Shown: positions 27,770 to 36,298 of the stretch, one piece after another
Layout: each line of letters begins with the position of its first letter
Numbering within the stretch: position 1 is the first letter of the stretch
Assembly (NCBI RefSeq): GCF_016735675.1
Contig: NZ_JAERSG010000006.1
Coordinates: 62,001-126,000, forward strand
DNA: 64,000 nucleotides
Reading direction: 5' to 3'
Origin: Nocardioides baculatus
GTDB taxonomy: Bacteria > Actinomycetota > Actinomycetes > Propionibacteriales > Nocardioidaceae
The notes under the pieces: model-generated
Databases searched by the model: none
What the model was told of the DNA's origin: nothing
Seen by the model: only the letters and a program-made list of their open reading frames with translations
Position numbers and translations under genes: made by a program

Positions 27770-28302
27770 GCCCGCTGGCGGGCGCGGTAGGCCGCGACGG
27801 CCTCCCGGTTGCCGCACGTCGTCGAGCAGTAGCGACGCGAGCGGTTGCGCGACAGGTCGAGCACGACGTCGTCGCAGTCGTCGGCGGCGCACCGGTCGAG
27901 CCGCGACATCTCGTCGGCCCGGATCACGTCGACCATCGCCATCGCGGTCTCGACGACCACGCGCTCCTCGAGCGGACGGTCGGGGTCGACGGCGTGGACG
28001 TGCCAGTCCCAGTGGTCGTGGCGCTGGAGCTGGGGGAGTGCCTTCGCCTTCGCGAGCATCCCGTTGACGATCTCCGCGGCCTCGTCACGCTCGGCGAGGA
28101 GGAGGGCCCGGAGGGCTGGTCGGAGCCGGCGTACGGCGTCGAGCTCGGCCTGGGTCGCGTCGAGCCGGCCGGTGTAGGGCCAGGAGGCCAGGAAGGCGGA
28201 GAGGTCGTCGACCGAGCCGAGCGGGTCGCCGGGCTCGTCGGACGAGTTCACGAGGGCGACCGCGGCCTGGAGCGCGGCGTCCGTGTCATCCGTGAAGAGC
28301 AT
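27766..28302 (-). CDS. CGNR zinc-finger regulator
   Basis: The 178-residue protein has the two-part layout of CGNR proteins: an N-terminal helical domain (a proposed stress- or ligand-sensing part) and a C-terminal zinc finger whose four cysteines are in RCAADDC and RRYCSTTCGNREAVAAYRAR (about residues 136-173). The CGNR motif itself is intact. Such proteins are transcription regulators, commonly next to the transporter they control. This one diverges from an EamA-type exporter with its promoter interlocked, so regulation of that exporter is likely. Confidence 0.88.
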   Translation of the reverse strand: MLFTDDTDAALQAAVALVNSSDEPGDPLGSVDDLSAFLASWPYTGRLDATQAELDAVRRLRPALRALLLAERDEAAEIVNGMLAKAKALPQLQRHDHWDWHVHAVDPDRPLEERVVVETAMAMVDVIRADEMSRLDRCAADDCDDVVLDLSRNRSRRYCSTTCGNREAVAAYRARQRA

Positions 28303-28340
28303 GTTGACACATTACATCAGCCGCTCCTAGTGTCATGACC
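28303..28340. promoter_or_regulatory. interlocked divergent promoters with TGACAC/GTGTCA inverted repeat
   Basis: Plus strand: TTGACA (28304-28309), 18-bp spacer, TAGTGT (28328-28333). Minus strand: TAATGT (28314-28309), 6 nt before the CGNR ATG. The minus -10 overlaps the plus -35. TGACAC (28305-28310) and GTGTCA (28330-28335) form an inverted repeat spanning the plus promoter core, a plausible operator for the CGNR regulator. If the plus promoter is used as drawn, the transcript starts at or near the GTG at 28341. Confidence 0.6.
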
Positions 28341-29330
28341 GTGACGGTTTTGACGCATGACAGGGAGACGTCCCGGACGACGACGGGCCTCGTGCTCGCC
28401 GTCGCGTCGGCCACGTCGTTCGGCCTCTCCGGGGTGCTCGCACGTGGGCTGCTCGACACCGGCTGGAGCGCCGGTGCGACCGTCGCCCTGCGCATCGCGA
28501 TCGCGGCCGTCGTGCTCGTCGTCCCCGGGGCCCTCGCCCTGCGCGGTCGCTGGCACCTCGTCCGGACCAACGCGGGAGTGATCACCGTCTACGGCATCGC
28601 GGCCGTGGCCGGCGCGCAGCTCTGCTACTTCTACGCCGTCTCCTACATGCAGGTGAGCGTCGCCCTGCTGCTGGAGTACACCGCTCCCGTCGCCGTGGTC
28701 GTCTGGCTGTGGCTGCGTCATGGGCACCGCCCCTCGGGCGTGACCCTGCTCGGTGCGGCCATCGCCGCCGCTGGGCTCGTGCTGGTGCTCGACGTGGTCT
28801 CGGGCGCGGAGCTGAGCGCGGTCGGGGTGCTCTGGGCGCTGGGCGCGATGGTCGGCGCGGCGACCTACTTCATCATCTCCGCCGACGAGGACAACGGCCT
28901 GCCCGGCATCACGCTGGCTGCGGGCGGCCTGCTGGTCGGCGGCCTCGTGCTGCTCGTGGCCGGAGCCTCCGGGGTGCTGCCGTTCCACGCCTCGACCGCC
29001 GACGCGGTGTACGACGGGCGTGCCGTGGCGTGGTGGATCCCCGTCGTGGCCCTGGGCCTGGTCACCGCCGCGTTCTCCTACGTCACGGGCATCGCGGCCG
29101 GCCGCAGGCTCGGCAGCCGGTTGGCCTCGTTCGTGGCCCTCGGCGAGGTCCTGGCTGCGGTGGTGTGGGCATGGCTGCTGCTCGACGAGCTCCCGCGCGG
29201 CATCCAGCTCGCCGGGGGAGTGCTGGTGCTCGTCGGCGTGGTGGTGGTCAAGCTCGGGGAGGGGCGGGCGCCGCTCCTCGTGGAGCCGCTGCCCGACCCG
29301 GAGTCCGTCAGCGAGCGTCCTGCCGCTTGA
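28335..29330 (+). CDS. EamA/DMT family permease
   Basis: The 331-residue protein has ten hydrophobic helices in two EamA repeats (about residues 17-150 and 165-300), the usual form of drug/metabolite exporters such as RhtA and YdcZ relatives. Substrates of the family include amino acids and toxic metabolites. None is indicated here. The ATG at 28335 overlaps the end of the -10 hexamer, so the GTG at 28341 (residue 3) may be the true leaderless start. Its 3' end overlaps the convergent AI-2E gene by 23 bp. Confidence 0.85.
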   Translation: MTVTVLTHDRETSRTTTGLVLAVASATSFGLSGVLARGLLDTGWSAGATVALRIAIAAVVLVVPGALALRGRWHLVRTNAGVITVYGIAAVAGAQLCYFYAVSYMQVSVALLLEYTAPVAVVVWLWLRHGHRPSGVTLLGAAIAAAGLVLVLDVVSGAELSAVGVLWALGAMVGAATYFIISADEDNGLPGITLAAGGLLVGGLVLLVAGASGVLPFHASTADAVYDGRAVAWWIPVVALGLVTAAFSYVTGIAAGRRLGSRLASFVALGEVLAAVVWAWLLLDELPRGIQLAGGVLVLVGVVVVKLGEGRAPLLVEPLPDPESVSERPAA

Positions 29331-30630
29331 GGAAGACCTCGCGGTGCAGCAGCAGGAGCGCGGCGGCGACGGGCACTGCGAGCAGCGCGCCGATGACGCC
29401 CATCAGCGACCCGCCGACCAGGGCGGCCACCACGGTGACCGAGCCCGGCAGGTCGACCGACTTCTTCATGATCCGCGGGTAGATCACATAGGACTCGAAC
29501 TGCTGGTAGGCGAGGTAGTAGACCAGCGCGATGAGCGCGACGGTCGGCGAGATCGTGAGGGCCAGCAGCGTCATGATCACCCCGGAGACGACCGCACCGA
29601 CGACCGGGATCAGTGAGAAGAGCCCGACCACGAAGGCCAGCGCGAAGGCGTAGTCACCCAGGCCGATGACGAACGAGAAGATCAACGTGCTCAGCCCCGC
29701 GCAGAGCGCGACGAGGAAGGCGCCGGCGACGTAGGCGCCCGTCGCGCGGATGATCCGGTCGCCGAGCTCGCTCACTCGCGGGCGCTTGGAGGCCGGCGCG
29801 AGGGAGTACCCCGCGTGCTTGATGCTGGGCAGCGAGGCGAGGAAGTAGATCATCAGGACGATCACGATGAGGCTGTTGGTCAGCGCCGACAGCACCCGCA
29901 GGCCGACGCCGAGCGCGCCGCCGAAGACCTTCTGGCCGAAGTCGCCGTTCTGGATGTACTCCTGCGCCTTGGCGATGATGTCGAACTGGTCGTCGAGCTT
30001 CTGGACCTGGCTGTTGGCCTGCAGGTCGTCGAGCCAGCCGGGTGCGTTGCGGGTGATCTGCGTGATCTGGTCGCTGATCACGGGCGCGACGGCGAAGACG
30101 AAGAGGGTCAGCACCCCGATGACCGCGACCAGCACGACCAGCACCGACAGTCCGCGACGGATGCCGCGGCGCATGAAGAACTCCACGACCGGGTTGAGCC
30201 CGATCGCGAGGAACATCGACATCACGAGCAGGATCAGCACCGAGGAGATGCTGAGGACCTGCTGGGTGAGGAAGATGGCGATGACGGCGCCGAGGGCACC
30301 GAAGAACCCGATCTTGAACGGGGAGTGCCGCAGCAGGAGCGGGGTCGGCTCCGCCGGTTGCGCCGCGACGTAGGGCGCGGGTGAGGACTCGTCGACCACG
30401 AGGTCAGTCGCGTCGTCGATCTTCTCGGCGATCTCGGCGGCCGACCTGGCCGACTCCTCGGCGGACTCGGCCGCGGCCTCGGCGCGGTCGGCGTCCTCGC
30501 TGACCTGCTCGACGACCGCCTCGAGCACCTCGGGAGCCTCGGCCAGCGTGAGGTCCTCCGGGATGTCGACCGGGGTGTCGGTCGGGGTGTCGGTGACGGT
30601 GTCGGACGCGGCGTCGCGGGAGGTGGTCAC
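29308..30630 (-). CDS. AI-2E family transporter-like membrane protein
   Basis: The 440-residue protein belongs to the AI-2E (TqsA/PerM) family. An N-terminal acidic, alanine-rich stretch (residues 1-95) with many Glu-Ala pairs precedes about eight hydrophobic helices, a periplasm-side loop and the conserved late helices ALLAVPVAAALLLLHREVFL. Family members export small molecules, and the autoinducer-2 role applies only to a few. It lies 23 bp after the coiled-coil gene on the same strand and probably shares its transcript. The long acidic N-terminus is an addition to the family core. Confidence 0.85.
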   Translation of the reverse strand: MTTSRDAASDTVTDTPTDTPVDIPEDLTLAEAPEVLEAVVEQVSEDADRAEAAAESAEESARSAAEIAEKIDDATDLVVDESSPAPYVAAQPAEPTPLLLRHSPFKIGFFGALGAVIAIFLTQQVLSISSVLILLVMSMFLAIGLNPVVEFFMRRGIRRGLSVLVVLVAVIGVLTLFVFAVAPVISDQITQITRNAPGWLDDLQANSQVQKLDDQFDIIAKAQEYIQNGDFGQKVFGGALGVGLRVLSALTNSLIVIVLMIYFLASLPSIKHAGYSLAPASKRPRVSELGDRIIRATGAYVAGAFLVALCAGLSTLIFSFVIGLGDYAFALAFVVGLFSLIPVVGAVVSGVIMTLLALTISPTVALIALVYYLAYQQFESYVIYPRIMKKSVDLPGSVTVVAALVGGSLMGVIGALLAVPVAAALLLLHREVFLKRQDAR

Positions 30631-30653
30631 CTCCCGGAGCCGGTCGCGCCAGC

Positions 30654-31994
30654 TCAGGGCTTGTCCTCGGCGAAACCGGCGACCACGTCGCGCAGGGCGC
30701 CGAGCTGGGCGGTGATCGCGTCGCGGCGCTTGGTGATCCGGTCGACCTCGGCCTGGATGTTGGCCAGCTCGCGCTCGGCCTCCGCGGCCCGGGTCGCGCC
30801 GATCGAGTCGGCCTGCGTGCGGGCGGAGGCGACGACCTGCTCGGCCTCCCGCCGGGCACGCGAGAGCAGGCCCTCGGCCTCGCTCTGAGCCTGCTGACGG
30901 TGGGTGTTGGCCTGGGCGGTCGCCTCGCGGGCCCGCTGCTCGGCCGCCGTGGCCCGCTCCTCGGCCTCGGCGACGAGCCGCTGGGTCTCGGCGGTGGCGT
31001 TGCTGTGGTGCTCGGCAGCCTCGCGCGTGAGCCGCTCCTTCTCCACCGCGAGCGTGCGGCGTGCCTCCTGGACCTCGCGGTCCGCGGCGGCGCGCGCCTG
31101 CTCGGCCTCGCGGGTCGCGGTCACGCGTAGCTCGTTGGTCTCCTGCTGGGCGGCCAGTCGCAGCTGGTCGGACTCGCGACGGGCCGCCGCCACCAGGTCC
31201 TCGGCCTCGGCCTTGGCGAGGCTGCGCTCAGTCTCGGAGTCGGCCGTGATCCGCGCGCGCATCTCGTCGAGCTCCTTGAGCTGCACCAGGCGCATGTCGT
31301 CGGCCTCGCGGGCGGCGTCGGCCCGGATGCTCTGGGCGTCGCGCTCAGCCTGGGTCCGGATGTCGTCGGCGTCGCGTCGTGCGGCGTCGCGCACGTCACC
31401 GGCCTCGTCCTCGGCCAGCTTGAGCATCGACGTGGCTCGGCCACCGAGGCCGGCGTAGGTCGGGTTGGTGTTCTCCTCGAGCTCCGAGCGCAGCCGGTCG
31501 AGCTCGCGCTCGAGCTCGATCACCCGCTCCTCGCTGCTGGCGAGGCTGGTGGCGAGGCCCGACTTCTCGGTCTGGAGCTGGCCGACCCGCTGGTCCACGG
31601 CCGCCTTGTCGTAGCCACCGCGGCGTACGACGGGCAGCGGGGCGGCGGCGGGCGCCATCGGTCGCGCCGCGGCAGGGGCAGCCGCCCGGGGCGGGACCAC
31701 GGGGGCGCGGACGGTGCGCTCGTCGTCGACCGCGGGCCTCGCGGGCGCGGCGGCGACCGGAGAGGTGGCGACGGGTGCTGACCCGGGTTGCTCGGTCTTC
31801 GCCGGCTCCGGCTCCTCCGTCGCTGCGGGCTCGGGCTCCACCTTCTCCGCGCGCGCGGGGGCCGGCGCGGGCGCGGCCTTCTTCGCCGCGGGTTGCTCCT
31901 TCGGCGTCACCGGCATGACCTGGGTCTCCTCACCCGCGTCGTCGCCGGACTCCGGCTCGTCGTCGAAGATGGACAGGCCCTGGTCGGAGCTCAT
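30654..31994 (-). CDS. long coiled-coil protein, DivIVA/Scy-like
   Basis: The 446-residue protein begins with a disordered Pro/Ala/Glu-rich region (to about residue 130). A short motif (YDKAAVDQRVGQLQ) recalls the DivIVA N-terminal lipid-binding element. About 300 residues of heptad-repeat coiled coil rich in Ala, Glu and Arg follow. The segment around GLGGRATSMLKLAEDEAGDV is also seen in actinobacterial polarity proteins of the DivIVA/Scy type, which organise tip growth. ATG 31994 is preferred over a longer frame starting at 32075. No membrane helix is present. Confidence 0.7.
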   Translation of the reverse strand: MSSDQGLSIFDDEPESGDDAGEETQVMPVTPKEQPAAKKAAPAPAPARAEKVEPEPAATEEPEPAKTEQPGSAPVATSPVAAAPARPAVDDERTVRAPVVPPRAAAPAAARPMAPAAAPLPVVRRGGYDKAAVDQRVGQLQTEKSGLATSLASSEERVIELERELDRLRSELEENTNPTYAGLGGRATSMLKLAEDEAGDVRDAARRDADDIRTQAERDAQSIRADAAREADDMRLVQLKELDEMRARITADSETERSLAKAEAEDLVAAARRESDQLRLAAQQETNELRVTATREAEQARAAADREVQEARRTLAVEKERLTREAAEHHSNATAETQRLVAEAEERATAAEQRAREATAQANTHRQQAQSEAEGLLSRARREAEQVVASARTQADSIGATRAAEAERELANIQAEVDRITKRRDAITAQLGALRDVVAGFAEDKP

Positions 31995-32071
31995 GCAGCG
32001 ACACCCACTCTCACGTCGTACGGACTGCGTTCTGGAACGAGGTCCAGTGTTGCCGATGCCCGGACATGAGG

Positions 32072-32108
32072 ACACCCCGGCTCGCGGGCAATGCGCGAGC
32101 CGGGGTGT
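32072..32108 (-). terminator. perfect 15-bp hairpin downstream of ccr
   Basis: ACACCCCGGCTCGCG (32072-32086) pairs exactly with CGCGAGCCGGGGTGT (32094-32108) around a 7-base loop. It sits 34 bp beyond the ccr stop in the minus direction and before the coiled-coil gene start at 31994, so it probably ends the ccr transcript. No T-tract follows. Confidence 0.8.
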
Positions 32109-32142
32109 GACGAATCTCAGACGTGCCTCCGGAGGGGTGAGG

Positions 32143-33483
32143 TCACACCCCGCGGAAGCGGTTGATCGCGGTCTCGTGCTGCGCGCGCATCTCGTGGTCG
32201 CGCACGCCGAGGCCCTCCTCGGGGGACAGGCAGAGCACGCCGACCTTGCCCTGGTGGGCGTTCTGGTGGACGTCGAGCGAGGCCTGGCCGACCTCGTCGA
32301 GGGTGTAGGTCCGCGACAGGGTCGGGTGGATCTTGCCCTTGGCGATCAGGCGGTTGGCCTCCCACGACTCGCGGTAGTTGGCGAAGTGGCTGGAGATGAT
32401 CCGCTTGAGGTTCATCCAGAGGTAGCGGTTGTCGTACTCGTGCATGTAGCCCGACGTCGACGCGCAGGTGGTGATCGTGCCGCCCTTGCGGGTGACGTAG
32501 ACCGAGGCGCCGAAGGTCTCGCGGCCCGGGTGCTCGAAGACGATGTCGATGTCCTCCCCGCCGGTGAGCTCGCGGATGCGGGCGCCGAAGCGCTTCCACT
32601 CCTTCGGGTCCTGCTGGGTGCCCTCGTCGTTCCAGAACCGGTAGCCCTCCTCCGAGCGGTTGATGATCAGCTCGGCGCCCATGCTGCGGGCGATGGCGGC
32701 CTTCTCCTCGTTGGAGACCACGCACACCGGGGTGGCGCCGCCGTTGAGGGCGTACTGCGTCGCGAAGCCGCCGAGGCCGCCGGAGGCGCCCCAGATCAGC
32801 ACGTTGTCGCCCTGCTTCATGTCGCCGCCGTTCTTGCTGACCAGCTGGCGGTACGCCGTGCAGTTCACGAGGCCGGGGGAGGCGGCCTCCTCCCAGGTGA
32901 GGTGCTCGGGCTTCGGCATCAGCTGGTTGGCCTTGACCATGGCGACGTCGGCGAGGCCGCCGAAGTTGGTCTCGAAGCCCCAGATCCGCTGCTCGGTGTC
33001 GAGCATCGTGTCGTTGTGGCCGTCGGGGCCCTCGAGCTCGACGGAGAGGCAGTGGGCCACCACGCGGTCGCCCGGCTTCCACTTCGTCACGCCCGGACCG
33101 GTCTTCAGCACGACGCCGGCGAGGTCGGAGCCGACCACGTGGTAGGGCAGGTCGTGGCGCTTGGTGAGCTCGCTGTTGCGGCCGTAGCGCTCGAGGAAGC
33201 CGAAGGTGGAGACGGGCTCGAAGATCGAGGTCCACACCGTGTTGTAGTTGATGGCGCTCGCCATCACGGCCACGAAGGCCTCGCCGGGGCCGAGCTCGGG
33301 GAGGGGCACGTCCTCGACGTGGAGGGACTTGCGCGGGTCCTTCTCCTTGGCGGTGAGCCCCTCGAACATGTCCACCTCCTCCTTCTTCACGAAGGCGGCG
33401 CGGTAGGACTCCGGCAGCTCGAGGGAGGCGAAGTCCTCCGGGGTCGCGCTGTCGGACTGGATGGCGTCGAGGATCTTCTGCAC
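32143..33483 (-). CDS. ccrA: crotonyl-CoA carboxylase/reductase
   Basis: The enzyme reductively carboxylates crotonyl-CoA to ethylmalonyl-CoA with NADPH and CO2, the defining step of the ethylmalonyl-CoA pathway. The 446-residue protein is a medium-chain reductase with cofactor loop GASGGLGGFA (about 232-241). The CO2-site residues known from Kitasatospora setae Ccr line up: Asn81 (NYNTVW), Phe170 and Glu171 (WGFETNFGG), and His366 (ISSHFANY). This separates it from simple enoyl reductases. The GTG start at 33483 has AGGAG 6 nt upstream. The epimerase gene lies upstream on the same strand. Confidence 0.95.
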   Translation of the reverse strand: MQKILDAIQSDSATPEDFASLELPESYRAAFVKKEEVDMFEGLTAKEKDPRKSLHVEDVPLPELGPGEAFVAVMASAINYNTVWTSIFEPVSTFGFLERYGRNSELTKRHDLPYHVVGSDLAGVVLKTGPGVTKWKPGDRVVAHCLSVELEGPDGHNDTMLDTEQRIWGFETNFGGLADVAMVKANQLMPKPEHLTWEEAASPGLVNCTAYRQLVSKNGGDMKQGDNVLIWGASGGLGGFATQYALNGGATPVCVVSNEEKAAIARSMGAELIINRSEEGYRFWNDEGTQQDPKEWKRFGARIRELTGGEDIDIVFEHPGRETFGASVYVTRKGGTITTCASTSGYMHEYDNRYLWMNLKRIISSHFANYRESWEANRLIAKGKIHPTLSRTYTLDEVGQASLDVHQNAHQGKVGVLCLSPEEGLGVRDHEMRAQHETAINRFRGV

Positions 33484-33588
33484 GGGTGTCTCCTGCTGGC
33501 TGTGAGGCAGTGGCGGTGAGGCATCGGTGGATCGGGCGTCAAGATACCCGTGGGTAACCTGCGGTGGTGCAGAGTGTGAGGTACGTCG

Positions 33589-34041
33589 CTAGCGGGCCGG
33601 CTCGACGAGCTCGACGAGCACCCCGCCGGCGTCCTTGGGGTGGATGAAGTTGACGCGGCTGTCCGACGTGCCGCGGCGCGGGGCGTCGTACAGCAGCCGG
33701 AGGCCGCGCTCGCGCAGCACGTCGGCGACGTGCTCGACGTCGTCCACGCGGAAGGCGAGCTGCTGGATGCCCTGGCCGTTGCGGTCGAGGAACTTCGCGA
33801 TGGTGGACTCGGGCGTGAGCGGCGCGAGCAGCTGGATGCACGACCCTCCCGGATTCGAGTCACTGTCGCCGACGCCGACCATCGCCTCGCGCACGCCCTG
33901 CTCCTCGTTGACCTCCTCGTGGAGGACCGTCATCCCGTAGGCATCGCGGTAGAACGCCATCGCCTCGTCGAGGTCGGGCACGGCGATGCCGACGTGGTCG
34001 ATGGCGGTGAAGAGGTGCTGGACGTCGGACGGCAGGCTCAT
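33589..34041 (-). CDS. mce: methylmalonyl-CoA/ethylmalonyl-CoA epimerase
   Basis: The enzyme racemises the 2-position of methylmalonyl-CoA and, in this pathway, ethylmalonyl-CoA. The 150-residue VOC-fold protein has the metal-ligand histidine His16 in AIDHVGIAV, a central GGSCIQLLAPLTPES, and the C-terminal ligands in NFIHPKDAGGVLVELVE. The start is ATG 34041. A longer frame exists but lacks support. The 105 bp between it and ccr contain no terminator, so the two may be one operon. Confidence 0.93.
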   Translation of the reverse strand: MSLPSDVQHLFTAIDHVGIAVPDLDEAMAFYRDAYGMTVLHEEVNEEQGVREAMVGVGDSDSNPGGSCIQLLAPLTPESTIAKFLDRNGQGIQQLAFRVDDVEHVADVLRERGLRLLYDAPRRGTSDSRVNFIHPKDAGGVLVELVEPAR

Positions 34042-34155
34042 GGCGACATGCTGACGGACCGCGTGCCCGGGCGCGAGGGGGTGTGACGTGTGCCTCACGC
34101 CGGACGTGTCACAGCACCTGCCGCCGGGCGTACGCCGATGGGTATCGTCGGCAGC

Positions 34156-35340
34156 ATGACTGGATCAGTGATCGTTGCCGGAGCCCGCACCCCGATCGGC
34201 CGCCTGCTGGGCGGCCTCAAGGACCAGTCGGCTGCCGACCTCGGTGGCGTCGCCATCAAGGGCGCGCTCGAGAAGGCCGGCGTGACTGGCGAGCAGGTTG
34301 ACTACGTGATCATGGGCCAGGTCATCCAGGCCGGTGCCGGGCAGATCACCGCCCGTCAGGCCGCGGTCAAGGGCGGCATCCCCATGAACGTCCCGTCGAT
34401 CACGATCAACAAGGTGTGCCTGTCGGGCCTCAACGCGATCGCGATGGCCGACCAGCTGATCCGCGCCGGCGAGCACGAGATCGTCGTCGCCGGCGGCATG
34501 GAGTCGATGACCCAGGCGCCGCACCTGCTGCCGAAGAGCCGTGAGGGCTTCAAGTACGGCGACACCGCCCTCGTCGACTCGATGGCCTACGACGCGCTCT
34601 ACGACCAGTTCACCCACCAGGCGATGATCAGCCTCACCGACGGCTGCAACGCGGTCGGCGCCCACCTGACCCGCGAGGAGCAGGACGCCTTCGCCGCGCA
34701 GTCGCACCAGCGCGCGGCGGTCGCCTGGAAGAACGGCGTCTTCGACGACGAGGTCGTCCCGGTCACGATCCCGACCCGCAAGGGCGACGTCACCGTCGCC
34801 GAGGACGAGGGCATCCGTGGTGACACGACCGTCGAGTCGCTCTCGGGACTGCGCCCCGTGGCCAAGGACGGCACCATCACCGCCGGCTCCGCCTCGCAGA
34901 TCTCCGACGGCGCCTGCGCCGTCGTCGTGATGAGCAAGGCCAAGGCCGAGGAGCTCGGCCTGACCTGGCTCGCCGAGATCGGCGCCTCCGGGCAGGTCGC
35001 CGGGCCCGACTCCTCCCTCCAGCTCCAGCCGGCCAACGCGATCGCGAAGGCCGCGGAGAAGGAGGGCATCGCCGTCTCCGACATCGACCTGTTCGAGCTC
35101 AACGAGGCGTTCGCCGCCGTCGGCATCGAGTCGGCGCGCCAGCTGGGCGTCGACCAGGACAAGGTCAACGTCAACGGCGGCGCGATCGCGCTGGGCCACC
35201 CGGTCGGGATGTCCGGCGCCCGGATCGTGCTCCACCTGGCCCTCGAGCTCCAGCGCCGCGGCGGTGGCGTCGGTGCGGCCGCGCTCTGCGGCGGCGGTGG
35301 CCAGGGCGACGCCCTGATCGTCCGCGTGCCCGCCTCCTGA
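34156..35340 (+). CDS. atoB: acetyl-CoA C-acetyltransferase (acetoacetyl-CoA thiolase)
   Basis: Condenses two acetyl-CoA to acetoacetyl-CoA, or the reverse. The 394-residue thiolase has the nucleophile Cys88 (NKVCLSGL), His348 ([11 protein letters not shown]) and the second cysteine Cys378 ([10 protein letters not shown]), at the same positions as in the Zoogloea enzyme. ATG 34156 is preceded at 7 nt by TATCGT (34143-34148), suggesting a leaderless transcript. It diverges from the epimerase-ccr pair and is followed after 7 bp by meaB, so the two plus-strand genes form a unit. The pathway assignment comes from these neighbours. Confidence 0.95.
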   Translation: MTGSVIVAGARTPIGRLLGGLKDQSAADLGGVAIKGALEKAGVTGEQVDYVIMGQVIQAGAGQITARQAAVKGGIPMNVPSITINKVCLSGLNAIAMADQLIRAGEHEIVVAGGMESMTQAPHLLPKSREGFKYGDTALVDSMAYDALYDQFTHQAMISLTDGCNAVGAHLTREEQDAFAAQSHQRAAVAWKNGVFDDEVVPVTIPTRKGDVTVAEDEGIRGDTTVESLSGLRPVAKDGTITAGSASQISDGACAVVVMSKAKAEELGLTWLAEIGASGQVAGPDSSLQLQPANAIAKAAEKEGIAVSDIDLFELNEAFAAVGIESARQLGVDQDKVNVNGGAIALGHPVGMSGARIVLHLALELQRRGGGVGAAALCGGGGQGDALIVRVPAS

Positions 35341-35347
35341 GGCAGGC

Positions 35348-36298
35348 ATGAGGCGGGGTGCTGCCGTCCCTGACCTGGTCGCGCGGGCGCGCGAGGGCGA
35401 GGCCGCGGCGGTCGCCCGCCTGATCACCCTCGTCGAGACCGACTCACCGGTGCTGCGCGAGGTGATGGCGGCGCTGCGCGAGCACACCGGCCGCGCCCAC
35501 GTGCTGGGCATCACCGGCGCCCCGGGCGTCGGCAAGTCGACGTCGACCAACGCCCTCGTCGCGGCGCTGCGTGCGGACGGTCGTCGCGTGGGAGTGCTGG
35601 CGATCGACCCGTCGTCACCCTTCTCCGGCGGAGCGCTGCTCGGCGACCGGGTGCGGATGGGCGACCACGCGCTCGACCCCGAGGTCTACATCCGCTCGAT
35701 GGGCGCCCGTGGCCACCTCGGCGGGCTCGCCCGCTCGACGCCGCAGGCGGTGCGGGTGCTGGACGCGGCAGGCTGCGACGTCGTCGTCGTCGAGACCGTG
35801 GGAGTCGGCCAGAGCGAGGTCGAGATCGCCGGCCTCGCCGACACCACCCTGGTCCTGCTCGCGCCGGGCATGGGCGACGGGATCCAGGCCGCCAAGGCGG
35901 GGATCCTCGAGATCGGTGACGTGTACGCCGTCAACAAGGCCGACCGCGAGGGCGCCGAGCGCACCCGCCGCGAGCTGCGCACGATGCTCTCGATGGCCGA
36001 GCGGCCCGAGGGCGCGTGGCGACCGCCGGTCGTGCGGACGGTGGCCAGCACGGGGGAGGGGATCGACGGGCTGCTGTCCGAGGTCGATCGTCACGCCGCG
36101 TGGCTCGCGGAGTCGGGCGAGCTCGCCCGACGGCGTACGGCCCGGGCGCGGAGCGAGGTCGAGGCGATCGCGCTCGCCGTGGTGCGCGAGCGCTGGGAGC
36201 GGGCCGGCGGAGCCGACCTCGACGCGCTAGCGGGGCGCGTCGCCAGGGGCGACGTCGATCCCTACGCAGCCGCGGACGAGGTCCTGGCTCAGGCCTGA
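35348..36298 (+). CDS. meaB: MeaB/ArgK-type GTPase chaperone of B12 mutase
   Basis: MeaB protects and reloads adenosylcobalamin-dependent mutases. The 316-residue GTPase has the P-loop GAPGVGKST (about residues 57-65), IDPSSPFSGGALLGDRVRM, the VETVGVGQSE switch and the specificity motif NKADREGAERT. It should serve the mutase encoded at 12454, which lies over 20 kb away. The last 10 bp overlap the convergent roadblock-like gene. Confidence 0.95.
   Translation: MRRGAAVPDLVARAREGEAAAVARLITLVETDSPVLREVMAALREHTGRAHVLGITGAPGVGKSTSTNALVAALRADGRRVGVLAIDPSSPFSGGALLGDRVRMGDHALDPEVYIRSMGARGHLGGLARSTPQAVRVLDAAGCDVVVVETVGVGQSEVEIAGLADTTLVLLAPGMGDGIQAAKAGILEIGDVYAVNKADREGAERTRRELRTMLSMAERPEGAWRPPVVRTVASTGEGIDGLLSEVDRHAAWLAESGELARRRTARARSEVEAIALAVVRERWERAGGADLDALAGRVARGDVDPYAAADEVLAQA

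Noticed and set aside
32143..33483. Quinone oxidoreductase or plain enoyl reductase
   Set aside because: The carboxylase residues Asn81, Phe170, Glu171 and His366 and the pathway neighbours favour crotonyl-CoA carboxylase/reductase.
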